DNA of 64,000 bases from the NCBI RefSeq assembly GCF_020400655.1, contig NZ_JAINRC010000001.1, positions 558,001-622,000 of the forward strand. The letters are read 5' to 3'. The translations under genes and the position numbers were made by a program. This stretch comes from Streptomyces spinosus. Lineage in GTDB: Bacteria; Actinomycetota; Actinomycetes; Streptomycetales; Streptomycetaceae. The notes under the pieces are model-generated. The model had not been told where the DNA came from. It worked only from the letters and a program-made list of their open reading frames with translations, and made no database searches. How positions within the stretch are numbered: the stretch's first letter is position 1; each line of letters opens with the position of its first letter. Below, in pieces: positions 1-7,774 of the stretch.

Positions 1-1239
1 GCGGGCGGCCTCGATGATCAGCTCGCTGGTGACGCCGGGGATCGGGTCCTCGCGGGCCGGGTAGATGTCGAGGACCAGCGAGGCGTCGGCGAGGGCCAGC
101 GCCTGCCCCATCTCCTTGCCCAGCTCCTGGGTGCGGGAGAAGAGGTGCGGCTGGAAGACGACGAGGATGCGGGCGTCACCGGCGGCGGCGCGCATGGCCT
201 CCAGGTCGGCGGTCATCTCGGTCGGGTGGTGGGCGTAGGAGTCGATCACCTGGACGCCGGCCGCCTCGCCCTTGAGCTGGAGGCGCCGCTTGACGCCGGT
301 GTAGGCGGCGAGCGCGGGCGCGAGCCGGGCGGCCGGGATGCCGAGGGCGGCGCCGGCGGCGAGCGCGGCGACCGCGTTCAGGGCGTAGTGCCGGCCCGGC
401 ACGGACACGCCGAAGGTCAGCTCCTGCCCGTCCAGCACCACGGTGACCTGGCTCTTCAGCCCCTGCGGGACGATCGACAGCACGCGTACGTCCGCGTCGG
501 CGGCCTCGCCGTAGGTCACGATCCGCACGTCACGGTCCCGCACGCGCCGGGTCAGCTCGCGGGCGCCGTCGTGGTCGGCGGAGACGACCAGGGTGCCGCC
601 CGCGGTGATCCGGTCCACGAACGCCTCGAAGGACTCGTGGATCTCGTCGATCGAGGCGTAGTTGGCGTGGTGGTCCAGCTCGACGTTGAGGACGATGGCG
701 ACCTCGGGCGCGTACTTGTGGAAGCTGCGGTCCGACTCGTCGGCCTCGGCGACGAAGATGTCGCCGTCGCCGTGCAGCGCGTTGGAGCCCGGCGCGTCCA
801 GGTCGCCGCCGATGGCGTACGACGGCTCCAGGCCCAGCTCGGTGAGCGAGACCGCGAGCATGGAGGTGGTGGTGGTCTTGCCGTGGGTACCGGCCACGGC
901 GATCGGCCGCAGCCCCTCCATCAGGGCGGCCAGCGCGTCGGAGCGGTGCACCACCGGAATGCCCAGCTCGGCGGCGCGGGCCAGCTCGGGGTTGTCCTGC
1001 CGGATCGCCGACGACACGACGACGCAGCTGGCGTCGTCGGCCAGGTGCTCGGCGGCGTGCCCGATGTGCACGGTCGCGCCCAGCGCCCGCAGCGCCTCGG
1101 CGGTCGCCGACTCCTTGGCGTCGCTGCCGGCGACCTCGGCCCCGCGCTGGGCGAGGATCTTGGCGATCCCCGACATCCCGGCGCCGCCGATGCCGATGAA
1201 GTGCGGTCGGTCCATGGCGTCAGGAAGGCCGGGTGCCAT
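1..1239 (-). CDS. murC: UDP-N-acetylmuramate--L-alanine ligase (partial, C-terminus beyond left edge)
   Basis: Cytoplasmic Mur ligase that adds L-alanine to UDP-MurNAc with ATP hydrolysis, the first peptide step of peptidoglycan precursor synthesis. Reading leftward from the ATG at 1239, the N-terminus has the MurC Rossmann-like signature IGIGGAGMSGIA at about residues 15-26, then the ATP-binding Mur motif AGTHGKTTTTS near residue 115, and EADESD and NVELDHH further on, as expected for the central ligase domain. The start gives a short leader before the glycine-rich motif; no strong Shine-Dalgarno sequence is visible. The gene is cut by the window edge, so the C-terminal domain cannot be judged. 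The next gene on this strand lies 170 bases upstream behind its own terminator, so murC is probably transcribed separately. Confidence 0.96.
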   Translation of the reverse strand, partial: MAPGLPDAMDRPHFIGIGGAGMSGIAKILAQRGAEVAGSDAKESATAEALRALGATVHIGHAAEHLADDASCVVVSSAIRQDNPELARAAELGIPVVHRSDALAALMEGLRPIAVAGTHGKTTTTSMLAVSLTELGLEPSYAIGGDLDAPGSNALHGDGDIFVAEADESDRSFHKYAPEVAIVLNVELDHHANYASIDEIHESFEAFVDRITAGGTLVVSADHDGARELTRRVRDRDVRIVTYGEAADADVRVLSIVPQGLKSQVTVVLDGQELTFGVSVPGRHYALNAVAALAAGAALGIPAARLAPALAAYTGVKRRLQLKGEAAGVQVIDSYAHHPTEMTADLEAMRAAAGDARILVVFQPHLFSRTQELGKEMGQALALADASLVLDIYPAREDPIPGVTSELIIEAAR

Positions 1240-1368
1240 GCGTTTCTCCCCTGAGACGGTACGAGCTGGAGCGGGCCTAGCCTATGCGCTCGGGCACCGG
1301 GCGCCTCGCACGCACCCGCCCCGCCGCCGCGCCGCGGCCCGGACGGCGACCGGGGACGGCACACCCAA

Positions 1369-1412
1369 GGTCTTTTGTTCGGATCCTGCCGGGCTGATCC
1401 GAACGCAAGACC
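1369..1412 (-). terminator. Rho-independent-like hairpin after the 1413-1886 gene
   Basis: The stem has an outer arm GGTCTT (1369-1374) with AAGACC (1407-1412) and an inner perfect 9-bp arm GTTCGGATC (1377-1385) with GATCCGAAC (1396-1404), separated by a 10-base loop and a 2x2 internal mismatch. It abuts the stop codon of the upstream gene. The sequence resembles a second element beside dxs at 39457-39503. Confidence 0.75.
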
Positions 1413-1886
1413 CTAGGCCTTGCTGTGCGAGAACAGCTTCAGCACCGGCACCCCCACCTTGTGCCGGGCCCGGGAGGCCCAGTCCCGGTGGAAGAACTCC
1501 TCCACGTAGTGCGGGTCCGTCAGCACGATCACCTCGTCGGCGCCGACCTCGGCGACCAGCGACTTCAGCGCGTCCAACGGGTGCTCCTCGACCAGCCGCC
1601 CCTCCGCCCGGCTCCCCGCGGCGCGCAGCGCCTGGAGCGACACGCCGAGGGCCTGCTGCCCCACGCTCCGGGCCTCCTGCCCCTCCGGGGTCTCGCCTTC
1701 CCGCACCGCCTCGTCGAGTTCGCCGAGCGCGATGTCGTCGATGGCCCGCAGCAGCCGGTCCGCCTGCTCACCGCGCGGCTGGAGCAGCACGTGGAACGAG
1801 ACGGGCTCGTCCCCGTGCAGGGTGGTGACGAACTCCACGTCGGCGGCCGTCAGGGCCTTCTCGATCATCAGAACGCTTGTGAACAC
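1413..1886 (-). CDS. Conserved hypothetical protein with USP-like C-terminal half
   Basis: A 157-residue soluble protein of unknown role. Residues 1-60 hold a beta-strand-rich start (ADVEFVTTLHGDEP), the middle is charged and helical, and the last 50 residues (EVIVLTDPHYVEEFF, then VGVPVLKLFSH) have the strand-helix-strand pattern of a nucleotide-binding or universal-stress-like fold. Homologues in Streptomyces are, as far as I recall, sometimes labelled indole-3-glycerol phosphate synthase, but I see no TrpC motif and do not support that name. GTG at 1886 is chosen because GAGAGAGG lies 6 bases upstream. It is followed directly by a hairpin terminator, so it looks monocistronic. Confidence 0.8.
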   Translation of the reverse strand: MFTSVLMIEKALTAADVEFVTTLHGDEPVSFHVLLQPRGEQADRLLRAIDDIALGELDEAVREGETPEGQEARSVGQQALGVSLQALRAAGSRAEGRLVEEHPLDALKSLVAEVGADEVIVLTDPHYVEEFFHRDWASRARHKVGVPVLKLFSHSKA

Positions 1887-2049
1887 CAGGCGCCTCTCTC
1901 CTCGGAGGGCCCGGCAGGGCCCGTGCGGAAACCATCCTTCCCCGTGATCGCACGGGTACTGCCGGACCAGGCTGCTCGCCGGAAGCGGACCGTGACGGCC
2001 GATTCCGCCGGCATCGGGACCGACAGTGACGTCAGCACCAACGGTGACG

Positions 2050-2904
2050 TCAGGTCCGACAGTAACGACCGAACAGAAATCCGTCCTGCTCCAGCAGGGA
2101 CGCGAGTTCGAACCGGTGCGGTACGGCCACCGACGGTCCCCCGGCGATCCGCTGCGCGTTCCCCGCGGTGAGCGTCGGCGAGACGGTCAGGCACAGCTCG
2201 TCCAGTACGTCCGCGGCGATCAGCTGGCCGAGCAGCCGGGGTCCGCCCTCGGTGAGCAGCCGGGTGTGGCCGAGGCCGGCCAGGACCTGGACCGCGCGGG
2301 CGGGCTCCACCCCCATGCCCTCGCCGGCGATCACCACCTGGGCGCCGGCCCGCTCGGCGGCGGCGATCCGGTCGGGGGCGGCCGCGGCGCCGGTGAGGAC
2401 CAGCGTGGGCACCAGGGGCGAGGTGAACAGCGGCAGCGTGAAGTCCAGCTCCACGCTCGCGGTGACGATCGCGATCGCCGGGACCGGGGTCTGCCCGGCG
2501 GCCGCGCGGGCCGCGGCGAACTCGTCCCGGACACGGGTGGGCCGGTACCCCTCCTGCCGCACCGTCTCCGCACCGACCACGACGACGTCCGCGAGCGCCC
2601 GCAGCGTGCCGAAGATCCGCATGTCGGTGGCGCTGGAGATGGGCTGCGAGCGGCCCTCGTGCTGGGCGGCGCCGTCGAGCGAGGAGACCATGTTGGCCCG
2701 CAGCCACGGCCGCGGGGCACCCGGCGAGGGCTCCGGGTAGGCGTACGCGGCGGCCAGCTCGGCGAGGCTCCACTCCCGGTCCACGGCCGAACCGTCCCGG
2801 CCCGCCGGGCTCACCTCCCCCTCCGGACCGCGCCCGGAGGTGCGGGCACCCCCTGCGGGGGCCTGGGCTGCTGTTTCTTCGGTCACAGGGAACAGGCGTC
2901 GCAT
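2050..2904 (-). CDS. RibD C-terminal-domain pyrimidine reductase family protein
   Basis: A 284-residue protein of the dihydrofolate-reductase-like RibD C-terminal family, which uses NADPH to reduce the ribosyl side chain of a riboflavin precursor. The family motif stretch LRANMVSSLDGA (about residues 70-81), DMRIFGTLRALADVVVVGAETV, and the late LLTEGGPRLLGQLIAADVLDEL (the TEGG motif of RibD reductases) are all present. There is no deaminase domain and no other rib gene nearby, so it may supply the reductase alone or act on another substrate. A proline/glycine-rich leader of about 45 residues precedes the domain. ATG at 2904 is chosen because it is the only start that leaves a usable spacer to the divergent gene at 2942; longer upstream reading would run through that gene. 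Confidence 0.87.
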   Translation of the reverse strand: MRRLFPVTEETAAQAPAGGARTSGRGPEGEVSPAGRDGSAVDREWSLAELAAAYAYPEPSPGAPRPWLRANMVSSLDGAAQHEGRSQPISSATDMRIFGTLRALADVVVVGAETVRQEGYRPTRVRDEFAAARAAAGQTPVPAIAIVTASVELDFTLPLFTSPLVPTLVLTGAAAAPDRIAAAERAGAQVVIAGEGMGVEPARAVQVLAGLGHTRLLTEGGPRLLGQLIAADVLDELCLTVSPTLTAGNAQRIAGGPSVAVPHRFELASLLEQDGFLFGRYCRT

Positions 2905-2941
2905 GCCGTGCAGTGTGACACGGCGCTTAGCATGGACAACT
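2905..2941. promoter_or_regulatory. Divergent promoter region between reductase and zapE
   Basis: Only 37 bases separate the two divergent starts. Rightward, TAGCAT (2928-2933) is a good -10 box ending 8 bases before the zapE GTG, with no Shine-Dalgarno sequence. Leftward, a -35-like TTGTCC lies on the minus strand at 2939-2934, but no convincing -10 follows. The two promoters must overlap, so the genes are likely expressed in competition or together. Confidence 0.45.
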
Positions 2942-4045
2942 GTGTCGTCCTCCACCGCCGCCCCCGGTTCCAGCCCGCTGCCGGAAGCCGGCCCCCTGTC
3001 CCTGTGCGCCCGCGAGCCGCACGTGCCCGCGGAGCGGCTGGTCGCCGAGATGGTGCCGCCGCCGCGCTTCGACTCGGTCCGCTTCGCCACGTACATCCCG
3101 GACCCGAACCAGCCCAGCCAGAGCGAGGCCGTCCGGGTCCTGGAGGACTTCGCGGCCGGACTCGGCGGGGCGCACGCCTCCGGCGCCGGCCGGCGCGGCC
3201 TCTTCGGCTTCGGCCGGGCCAAGGCGCCCAAGGCCCCGGCCGGCCCGCGCGGGGTGTACCTGGACGGCGGATACGGCGTCGGCAAGACCCACCTGCTCGC
3301 CTCCCTGTGGCACGCCACCCCGGCCGAGCCGTCCCGCAAGGCGTTCGGCACCTTCGTGGAGCTGACCAACCTGGTCGGCGCGCTCGGCTTCCAGCAGACG
3401 GTGCGGACGCTCTCCGAGCACCGGCTGCTGTGCATCGACGAGTTCGAGCTGGACGACCCCGGCGACACGGTCCTGGTCTCGACGCTGCTCGGCAAGCTGG
3501 TCGAGGCGGGTGTGGCGCTCGCCGCCACCTCCAACACGCTGCCCGGCAAGCTGGGCGAGGGCCGGTTCGCCGCCGCCGACTTCCTGCGGGAGATCCAGGG
3601 CCTGTCGGCACACTTCCGTACCCTGCGCATCGACGGCGAGGACTACCGGCACCGCGGCCTGCCCGAGGCCCCGGCTCCCTTCTCGGACGAGGAGGTCATG
3701 AAGACGGCGTTCGCCACCGAGGGTGCCTCCCTGGACGACTTCGGGCATCTGCTGGAGCACCTGGCGAAGGTGCACCCGAGCCGGTACGGCGCCCTGACCG
3801 ACGGGCTCCGGGCGGTGTGCCTGACCGGTGTGAAGCCGGTGCCGGACCAGTCGACGGCGCTGCGCCTGGTGGTGCTCGCGGACCGGCTCTACGACCGCGA
3901 GGTCCCGGTGCTGGCCTCGGGGCTGCCGTTCGACCGGCTGTTCAGCGAGGAGATGCTGAACGGCGGCTACCGCAAGAAGTACTTCCGCGCGATATCCCGG
4001 CTCACCGCGCTGGCACGGGACGCGAAGGGCCTGGTCGGCGCCTAG
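2942..4045 (+). CDS. zapE: ZapE/AFG1-like P-loop ATPase
   Basis: A 367-residue AFG1-family AAA-type ATPase. In Gram-negative bacteria ZapE acts at the division ring and mitochondrial Afg1 acts in membrane-protein quality control; the streptomycete role is not established. Visible motifs are RGVYLDGGYGVGKTHLLAS (Walker A, about residues 103-121), the family stretch AFGTFVELTNLVGALGF, Walker B LLCIDEFELDDP, the sensor-like AATSNTLPGKLGEGRF, and the C-terminal GLPFDRLFSEEMLNGGYRKKY. GTG at 2942 is chosen because the next upstream starts enter the divergent gene, and TAGCAT at 2928-2933 would place transcription start on this codon, so the message is probably leaderless. Confidence 0.88.
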   Translation: MSSSTAAPGSSPLPEAGPLSLCAREPHVPAERLVAEMVPPPRFDSVRFATYIPDPNQPSQSEAVRVLEDFAAGLGGAHASGAGRRGLFGFGRAKAPKAPAGPRGVYLDGGYGVGKTHLLASLWHATPAEPSRKAFGTFVELTNLVGALGFQQTVRTLSEHRLLCIDEFELDDPGDTVLVSTLLGKLVEAGVALAATSNTLPGKLGEGRFAAADFLREIQGLSAHFRTLRIDGEDYRHRGLPEAPAPFSDEEVMKTAFATEGASLDDFGHLLEHLAKVHPSRYGALTDGLRAVCLTGVKPVPDQSTALRLVVLADRLYDREVPVLASGLPFDRLFSEEMLNGGYRKKYFRAISRLTALARDAKGLVGA

Positions 4046-4200
4046 GGCCGCTCCGGTCGTCCAATAGTCGATCAAGCTCTGCGGGTCAAGGGCGGGTTCA
4101 CGCCACCCGACCCGCACTTTTCACGCTCTCTTGCGCGCTTAACGCGTAGTTAACCCTGCAAAGGACTTCGCAGGGCTACCGTGTTTCTTGACCATCCATT

Positions 4201-4222
4201 GACCAACCCTTGGTCTGGACAC
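4201..4222. promoter_or_regulatory. Inverted repeat and DasR-like half site before the secreted protein gene
   Basis: GACCAA (4201-4206) and TTGGTC (4210-4215) form a perfect 6-bp inverted repeat with a 3-base centre, and TTGACC occurs twice just before (4188-4193 and 4199-4204). TGGTCTGGAC at 4211-4220 resembles the left part of the DasR operator consensus AsTGGTCTAGACCAsT, but the right half is poor. It is an operator candidate only. Confidence 0.35.
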
Positions 4223-4250
4223 GAAACGCGAACGCGGCGGAGGGGGGCTC

Positions 4251-4649
4251 ATGTTCCGAGGTACGACCGTCCGGACGCTGCTCACCCTCCTCGGCGTGAC
4301 GCTCCTCGCCTTCCAGCTCTTCACTCCCGCGGGATCCTTCGCACCCGCGCACACATTCGGTCAGGCGCTGGCCAAGGCCGAGACCGGAACCACCCCCTCC
4401 GCACTGCCGGCGCGCGAAGGGGCCACGGACAAGGTCCGCGCCCCCGGCTGCCCAGGTGACCCCGTGGGCATCCCGCATGTCCGCGACCGGCAGCGCGGCC
4501 CGGCCTCCGGCTGCGCGCAGGAGCGCGCCCTCATATCCGGCCGACTGGCCGAAACGGGCCCGTCGGAGTCCTCCGGCGGACCGCACCACCCCACCCCGAG
4601 AGCCTCCAGAGCCCACACCCCGGCGGCGCTCCAGGTCTTCCGCTGCTGA
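4251..4649 (+). CDS. Small secreted protein of unknown function
   Basis: A 132-residue protein with a clear signal peptide: basic start MFRGTTVR, hydrophobic core LLTLLGVTLLAFQLF, and a likely signal peptidase I site after AHTFGQALA near residue 42. The mature part is polar, rich in proline, arginine and serine, with three cysteines (PGCPGD, SGCAQ and the terminal C). No domain was recognised. A strong GGAGGGGGG lies 6 bases before the ATG. It precedes the carbonic anhydrase gene by 81 bases in the same direction, so co-transcription is possible. The gene call rests on the good ribosome site and signal peptide; the polar tail could also be weakly selected sequence. Confidence 0.6.
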   Translation: MFRGTTVRTLLTLLGVTLLAFQLFTPAGSFAPAHTFGQALAKAETGTTPSALPAREGATDKVRAPGCPGDPVGIPHVRDRQRGPASGCAQERALISGRLAETGPSESSGGPHHPTPRASRAHTPAALQVFRC

Positions 4650-4730
4650 CGGACGGGCAGCTCTCTCCCCCCCACAACCGTCGTGCACATCCGACGCGCC
4701 GGGCAGGCGCGCCAGGAGGAACCCACACAC

Positions 4731-5309
4731 ATGCAGCCCCTCATCGACAACGCCCGCACCTTCGGACAGCGCCCTGAGGAGTTCGCCAAACTCGCCGAAG
4801 GCCAGTCCCCGCAGGTGCTGTTCATCACCTGCTCCGACTCCCGGGTCGTCCCGGCCCTGATCACGGGCGCCCGCCCCGGCGAGCTGTTCGAGCTGCGCAC
4901 CGCGGGCAACATCGTCCCGCCCCACGCCTCCGAGCACCCCACCAGCGAGGCGGCCACCATCGAGTACGCCGTGGAGGTGCTCGGCGTCCGCGACATCGTG
5001 GTCTGCGGCCACTCGCACTGCGGCGCCGTCGGCGCGCTGGTGCGCGGTGACGACCTGACCGCCGTACCGGCCGTGCGCGACTGGCTGGCCTCCGCCACCC
5101 CGCGCCCGGCCGGCGCGGCCGAGGACCCGGAGGTCGCCGAGGGCGTGCAGAGCCACGTCCTGACGCAGCTCCTGCGACTGCGCTCGTACCCCTGCGTCGA
5201 GCGCAGGCTGAAGGAGGGTCAGCTGGCCCTGCACGCCTGGTACTACGAGGTGCACACCGGCGCCGTACGGACGCACCGCCCGCAGACCGACACCTTCGAG
5301 GCCCTGTGA
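4731..5309 (+). CDS. Beta-class carbonic anhydrase
   Basis: A 192-residue zinc enzyme that interconverts CO2 and bicarbonate in the cytoplasm. The zinc-ligand motifs are complete: CSDSR with C34 and D36 (D36/R38 being the usual Asp-Arg dyad) and CGHSHCGAV with H94 and C97. RTAGNIVPP and EYAVEVLGV between them are typical of the family. ATG at 4731 is chosen for the AGGAGGA at 4714-4720; the longer reading frame to 4683 adds a non-conserved leader. Its stop overlaps the GTG of the SulP transporter gene (GTGA), so the two are translationally coupled, which points to a bicarbonate-supply or pH role. Confidence 0.95.
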   Translation: MQPLIDNARTFGQRPEEFAKLAEGQSPQVLFITCSDSRVVPALITGARPGELFELRTAGNIVPPHASEHPTSEAATIEYAVEVLGVRDIVVCGHSHCGAVGALVRGDDLTAVPAVRDWLASATPRPAGAAEDPEVAEGVQSHVLTQLLRLRSYPCVERRLKEGQLALHAWYYEVHTGAVRTHRPQTDTFEAL

Positions 5310-6796
5310 GCGCGCCGATGACCGACAACCGCACCCTCATATCCCGCTTCCCCCACCTCAGGCAGGACTTCGCCGCCTCGCTGGTGGTCTTCCTGGTCGC
5401 GCTGCCGCTGTGCGTGGGCGTGGCCGTCGCCTCCGGGGTGCCGGCCGAACTCGGCCTGGTCACCGGCATCGTGGGCGGCATCCTCACCGGGCTGATGCGC
5501 GGCAGCAGCCTCCAGGTGTCGGGACCGGCGGCCGGCATGACCGTGCTCGTCTTCGAGGCGGTCAAGGAGTTCGGGCTGCCGGTGCTCGGCGTGATCGTGC
5601 TCGTGGCCGGCGCCCTCCAGGTGGCCATGGGCCTGCTGCGGCTGGGCCGCTACTTCCGCGCCATCTCCGTCTCCGTCGTCGAGGGGATGCTGGCCGGAAT
5701 CGGCCTGGTGATCATCGCCGGGCAGCTGTACCCGGCGCTGGCGGCGAAGGCCCCCGACTCCGGCCTGGGCAAGATCGCCGGGGTGCCCGGCGCGTTCCTG
5801 GACGCCCTCGGCGACACCGGCGCCCTGGCCTCTCTCGCGGTGGCCGCGGGCACGATCGCGGTGCTGCTGCTGTGGAAGCACACCCCGGCCAGGGTGCGGG
5901 CGGTGCCCGGCCCGCTCGCCGCGGTCGGGCTCGCCACACTGGCCGCGTTCGCGCTGGACCTGCCGGTGGCCACCGTGGAGGTGCGGGGACTGCTCGGCTC
6001 GGTCCAGCCCCCGCCGCTGAGCGCCTTCGGCGAGCTGGCCGGCGTCGGGCTGCTGGGCACGGTCGTCGCCTTCACCCTGATCGCCTCCGCCGAGTCGCTG
6101 TTCAGCGCGGCGGCCGTGGACCGGCTGCACTCCGGTCCGCGCACCCAGTACAACAAGGAGCTCGTCGCCCAGGGCGCGGGCAACATGGTGTGCGGGGTGC
6201 TCGGCGCGCTGCCGATGACCGCGGTGATCGTGCGCAGCGCGGCCAACGTGCAGGCCGGTGCCCGCACGAAGGCCTCCCGGGTCATGCACGGCGTCTGGCT
6301 GCTGCTGTTCGCGGCGCTGCTGCCCGGCGTGCTGGCGTACATCCCGGTCCCGGCCCTCGCGGGCATCCTGATCCACGCGGGCGCCAAGCTGGTCCCGCTG
6401 CGGTCCCTGACCGTGCTGTGGCGCGAGCACCGCGGGGAGGCGCTGGTCCTCGCCGTCACGGCCGTCTCCATCGTGGCGGTCAGCATGTTCGAGGGCGTGC
6501 TCATCGGCCTGGCGCTGGCGGTGGTGAAGACCGCCTGGGAGGCCTCGCACGTCAGGCTGGAGATCGTGGACAAGGGCGCGGGACCGGTCGAGGCGCACCT
6601 GTCCGGGAACGCGACCTTCCTGCGGCTGCCGAAGATCCTCGACAGCCTGGAGTCGCTCCCCCAGGACCGCCCGGTCCGGCTCGACCTGTCCGGGCTGCAC
6701 CACCTGGACCACGCCTGCCGTACGGCCCTGGAGAACTGGGCCGCGCGGCACAGCGCGGCGGGCACGGAGCCGGTGCAGCTGCTCACGGCCGCCTGA
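5306..6796 (+). CDS. SulP-family anion (bicarbonate/sulfate) transporter with STAS domain
   Basis: A 496-residue membrane protein of the SLC26/SulP family. Roughly ten to twelve hydrophobic segments fill residues 20-400, beginning FAASLVVFLVALPLCVGVA, with the SulP signature area SSLQVSGPAAGMTVLVFEAV near residue 72. A C-terminal STAS-like part (about residues 405-496) ends with PVRLDLSGLHHLDHACRTALENW. Direct coupling to carbonic anhydrase, as in many SulP-CA pairs, favours bicarbonate over sulfate, but substrate cannot be read from the sequence. The GTG start at 5306 overlaps the preceding stop by one reading-frame shift, and a 15-bp hairpin follows the stop, closing the operon. Confidence 0.92.
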   Translation: MSAPMTDNRTLISRFPHLRQDFAASLVVFLVALPLCVGVAVASGVPAELGLVTGIVGGILTGLMRGSSLQVSGPAAGMTVLVFEAVKEFGLPVLGVIVLVAGALQVAMGLLRLGRYFRAISVSVVEGMLAGIGLVIIAGQLYPALAAKAPDSGLGKIAGVPGAFLDALGDTGALASLAVAAGTIAVLLLWKHTPARVRAVPGPLAAVGLATLAAFALDLPVATVEVRGLLGSVQPPPLSAFGELAGVGLLGTVVAFTLIASAESLFSAAAVDRLHSGPRTQYNKELVAQGAGNMVCGVLGALPMTAVIVRSAANVQAGARTKASRVMHGVWLLLFAALLPGVLAYIPVPALAGILIHAGAKLVPLRSLTVLWREHRGEALVLAVTAVSIVAVSMFEGVLIGLALAVVKTAWEASHVRLEIVDKGAGPVEAHLSGNATFLRLPKILDSLESLPQDRPVRLDLSGLHHLDHACRTALENWAARHSAAGTEPVQLLTAA

Positions 6797-6802
6797 CGGC
6801 CC

Positions 6803-6852
6803 GCCCGTGGGGCCGGGGAGCCGGGGCCACTCGGCATCCCGGCCCCACGGGC
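6803..6852 (+). terminator. Strong hairpin terminator after the CA-SulP operon
   Basis: GCCCGTGGGGCCGGG (6803-6817) pairs perfectly over 15 bp with CCCGGCCCCACGGGC (6838-6852), loop 20 bases. It begins 6 bases after the SulP stop codon. There is no U-tract, as is usual in streptomycetes. Confidence 0.8.
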
Positions 6853-6900
6853 CTATCGTGGCAACAGCAGACAAACCGGCCTCTGGATGAGGAGGTCACC

Positions 6901-7734
6901 ATGGTCGAGGACCTTCTGGTGACCCTGGCGGCGGTGGGCTCCGCCGGTGTGGTGTACCTGGCGACCGCGGCGCGGGTGGTCAAGCAGTACGAGCGCGGTG
7001 TGCTGTTCCGGCTCGGCCGGGTGGCGGGGGACGTACGGCCGCCGGGCCTGACCCTGATCATCCCCTTCGTGGACCGGCTGCAGAAGGTCAACATGCAGAT
7101 CGTGACCCTGCCGATCCCGGCCCAGGAGGGCATCACACGCGACAACGTCACCGTCCGGGTGGACGCGGTGGTCTACTTCCGGGTGGTCGACGCGACGAGC
7201 GCCCTGATCAAGGTCGAGGACTACAAGTTCGCGGTGTCGCAGATGGCGCAGACGTCCCTGCGGTCGATCATCGGCAAGAGCGACCTGGACGACCTGCTGT
7301 CCAACCGCGAGAAGCTCAACCAGGGCCTGGAGCTGATGATCGACAGTCCGGCGGTGGGCTGGGGCATCCAGGTCGACCGGGTCGAGATCAAGGACGTGTC
7401 CCTGCCGGACACGATGAAGCGGTCGATGGCCCGCCAGGCCGAGGCGGACCGCGAGCGCCGGGCCCGGATCATCAACGCCGACGCCGAACTCCAGGCCTCC
7501 AGGAAGCTCGCCGAGGCCGCCCAGCAGATGGCGGGGACACCGGCCGCGCTCCAGCTGCGGCTGCTGCAGACGGTGATGGCGGTGTCGGCCGAGAAGAACT
7601 CGACGCTGGTGCTGCCCATCCCGGTGGAGCTGCTGCACTTCCTGGAGCGGGGTGCCCAGTCCTCCCTGCCGGGGCAGGAGGGCCAGGACCGGGAGCCCGC
7701 GGCGCACACCGACGGCGGACCGCCTCCCGGCTGA
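6901..7734 (+). CDS. SPFH/Band 7 (stomatin-like) membrane protein
   Basis: A 277-residue protein of the prohibitin/stomatin superfamily, which forms oligomeric scaffolds at membranes. One N-terminal hydrophobic segment (LLVTLAAVGSAGVVYLATAA, residues 5-24) is followed by the stomatin core: QYERGVLFRLGRV, RPPGLTLIIPFVDRL, DNVTVRVDAVVYFRV and VEIKDVSLPDTMKRSMARQAEADRE's first part, then an alpha-helical QAEADRERRARII oligomerisation segment. ATG at 6901 has GGATGAGGAGG just upstream. No NfeD partner gene is adjacent. It lies behind a terminator and ahead of the PPK2 gene by 40 bases in the same direction, so these two may share a transcript. Confidence 0.9.
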   Translation: MVEDLLVTLAAVGSAGVVYLATAARVVKQYERGVLFRLGRVAGDVRPPGLTLIIPFVDRLQKVNMQIVTLPIPAQEGITRDNVTVRVDAVVYFRVVDATSALIKVEDYKFAVSQMAQTSLRSIIGKSDLDDLLSNREKLNQGLELMIDSPAVGWGIQVDRVEIKDVSLPDTMKRSMARQAEADRERRARIINADAELQASRKLAEAAQQMAGTPAALQLRLLQTVMAVSAEKNSTLVLPIPVELLHFLERGAQSSLPGQEGQDREPAAHTDGGPPPG

Positions 7735-7774
7735 CGGGCGCCTGCGACACGCGAACCGGACGGAAGGAGCACGT

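Noticed and set aside
1413-1886. Indole-3-glycerol phosphate synthase label
   Set aside because: No TrpC barrel motifs, too short, and no trp genes nearby.
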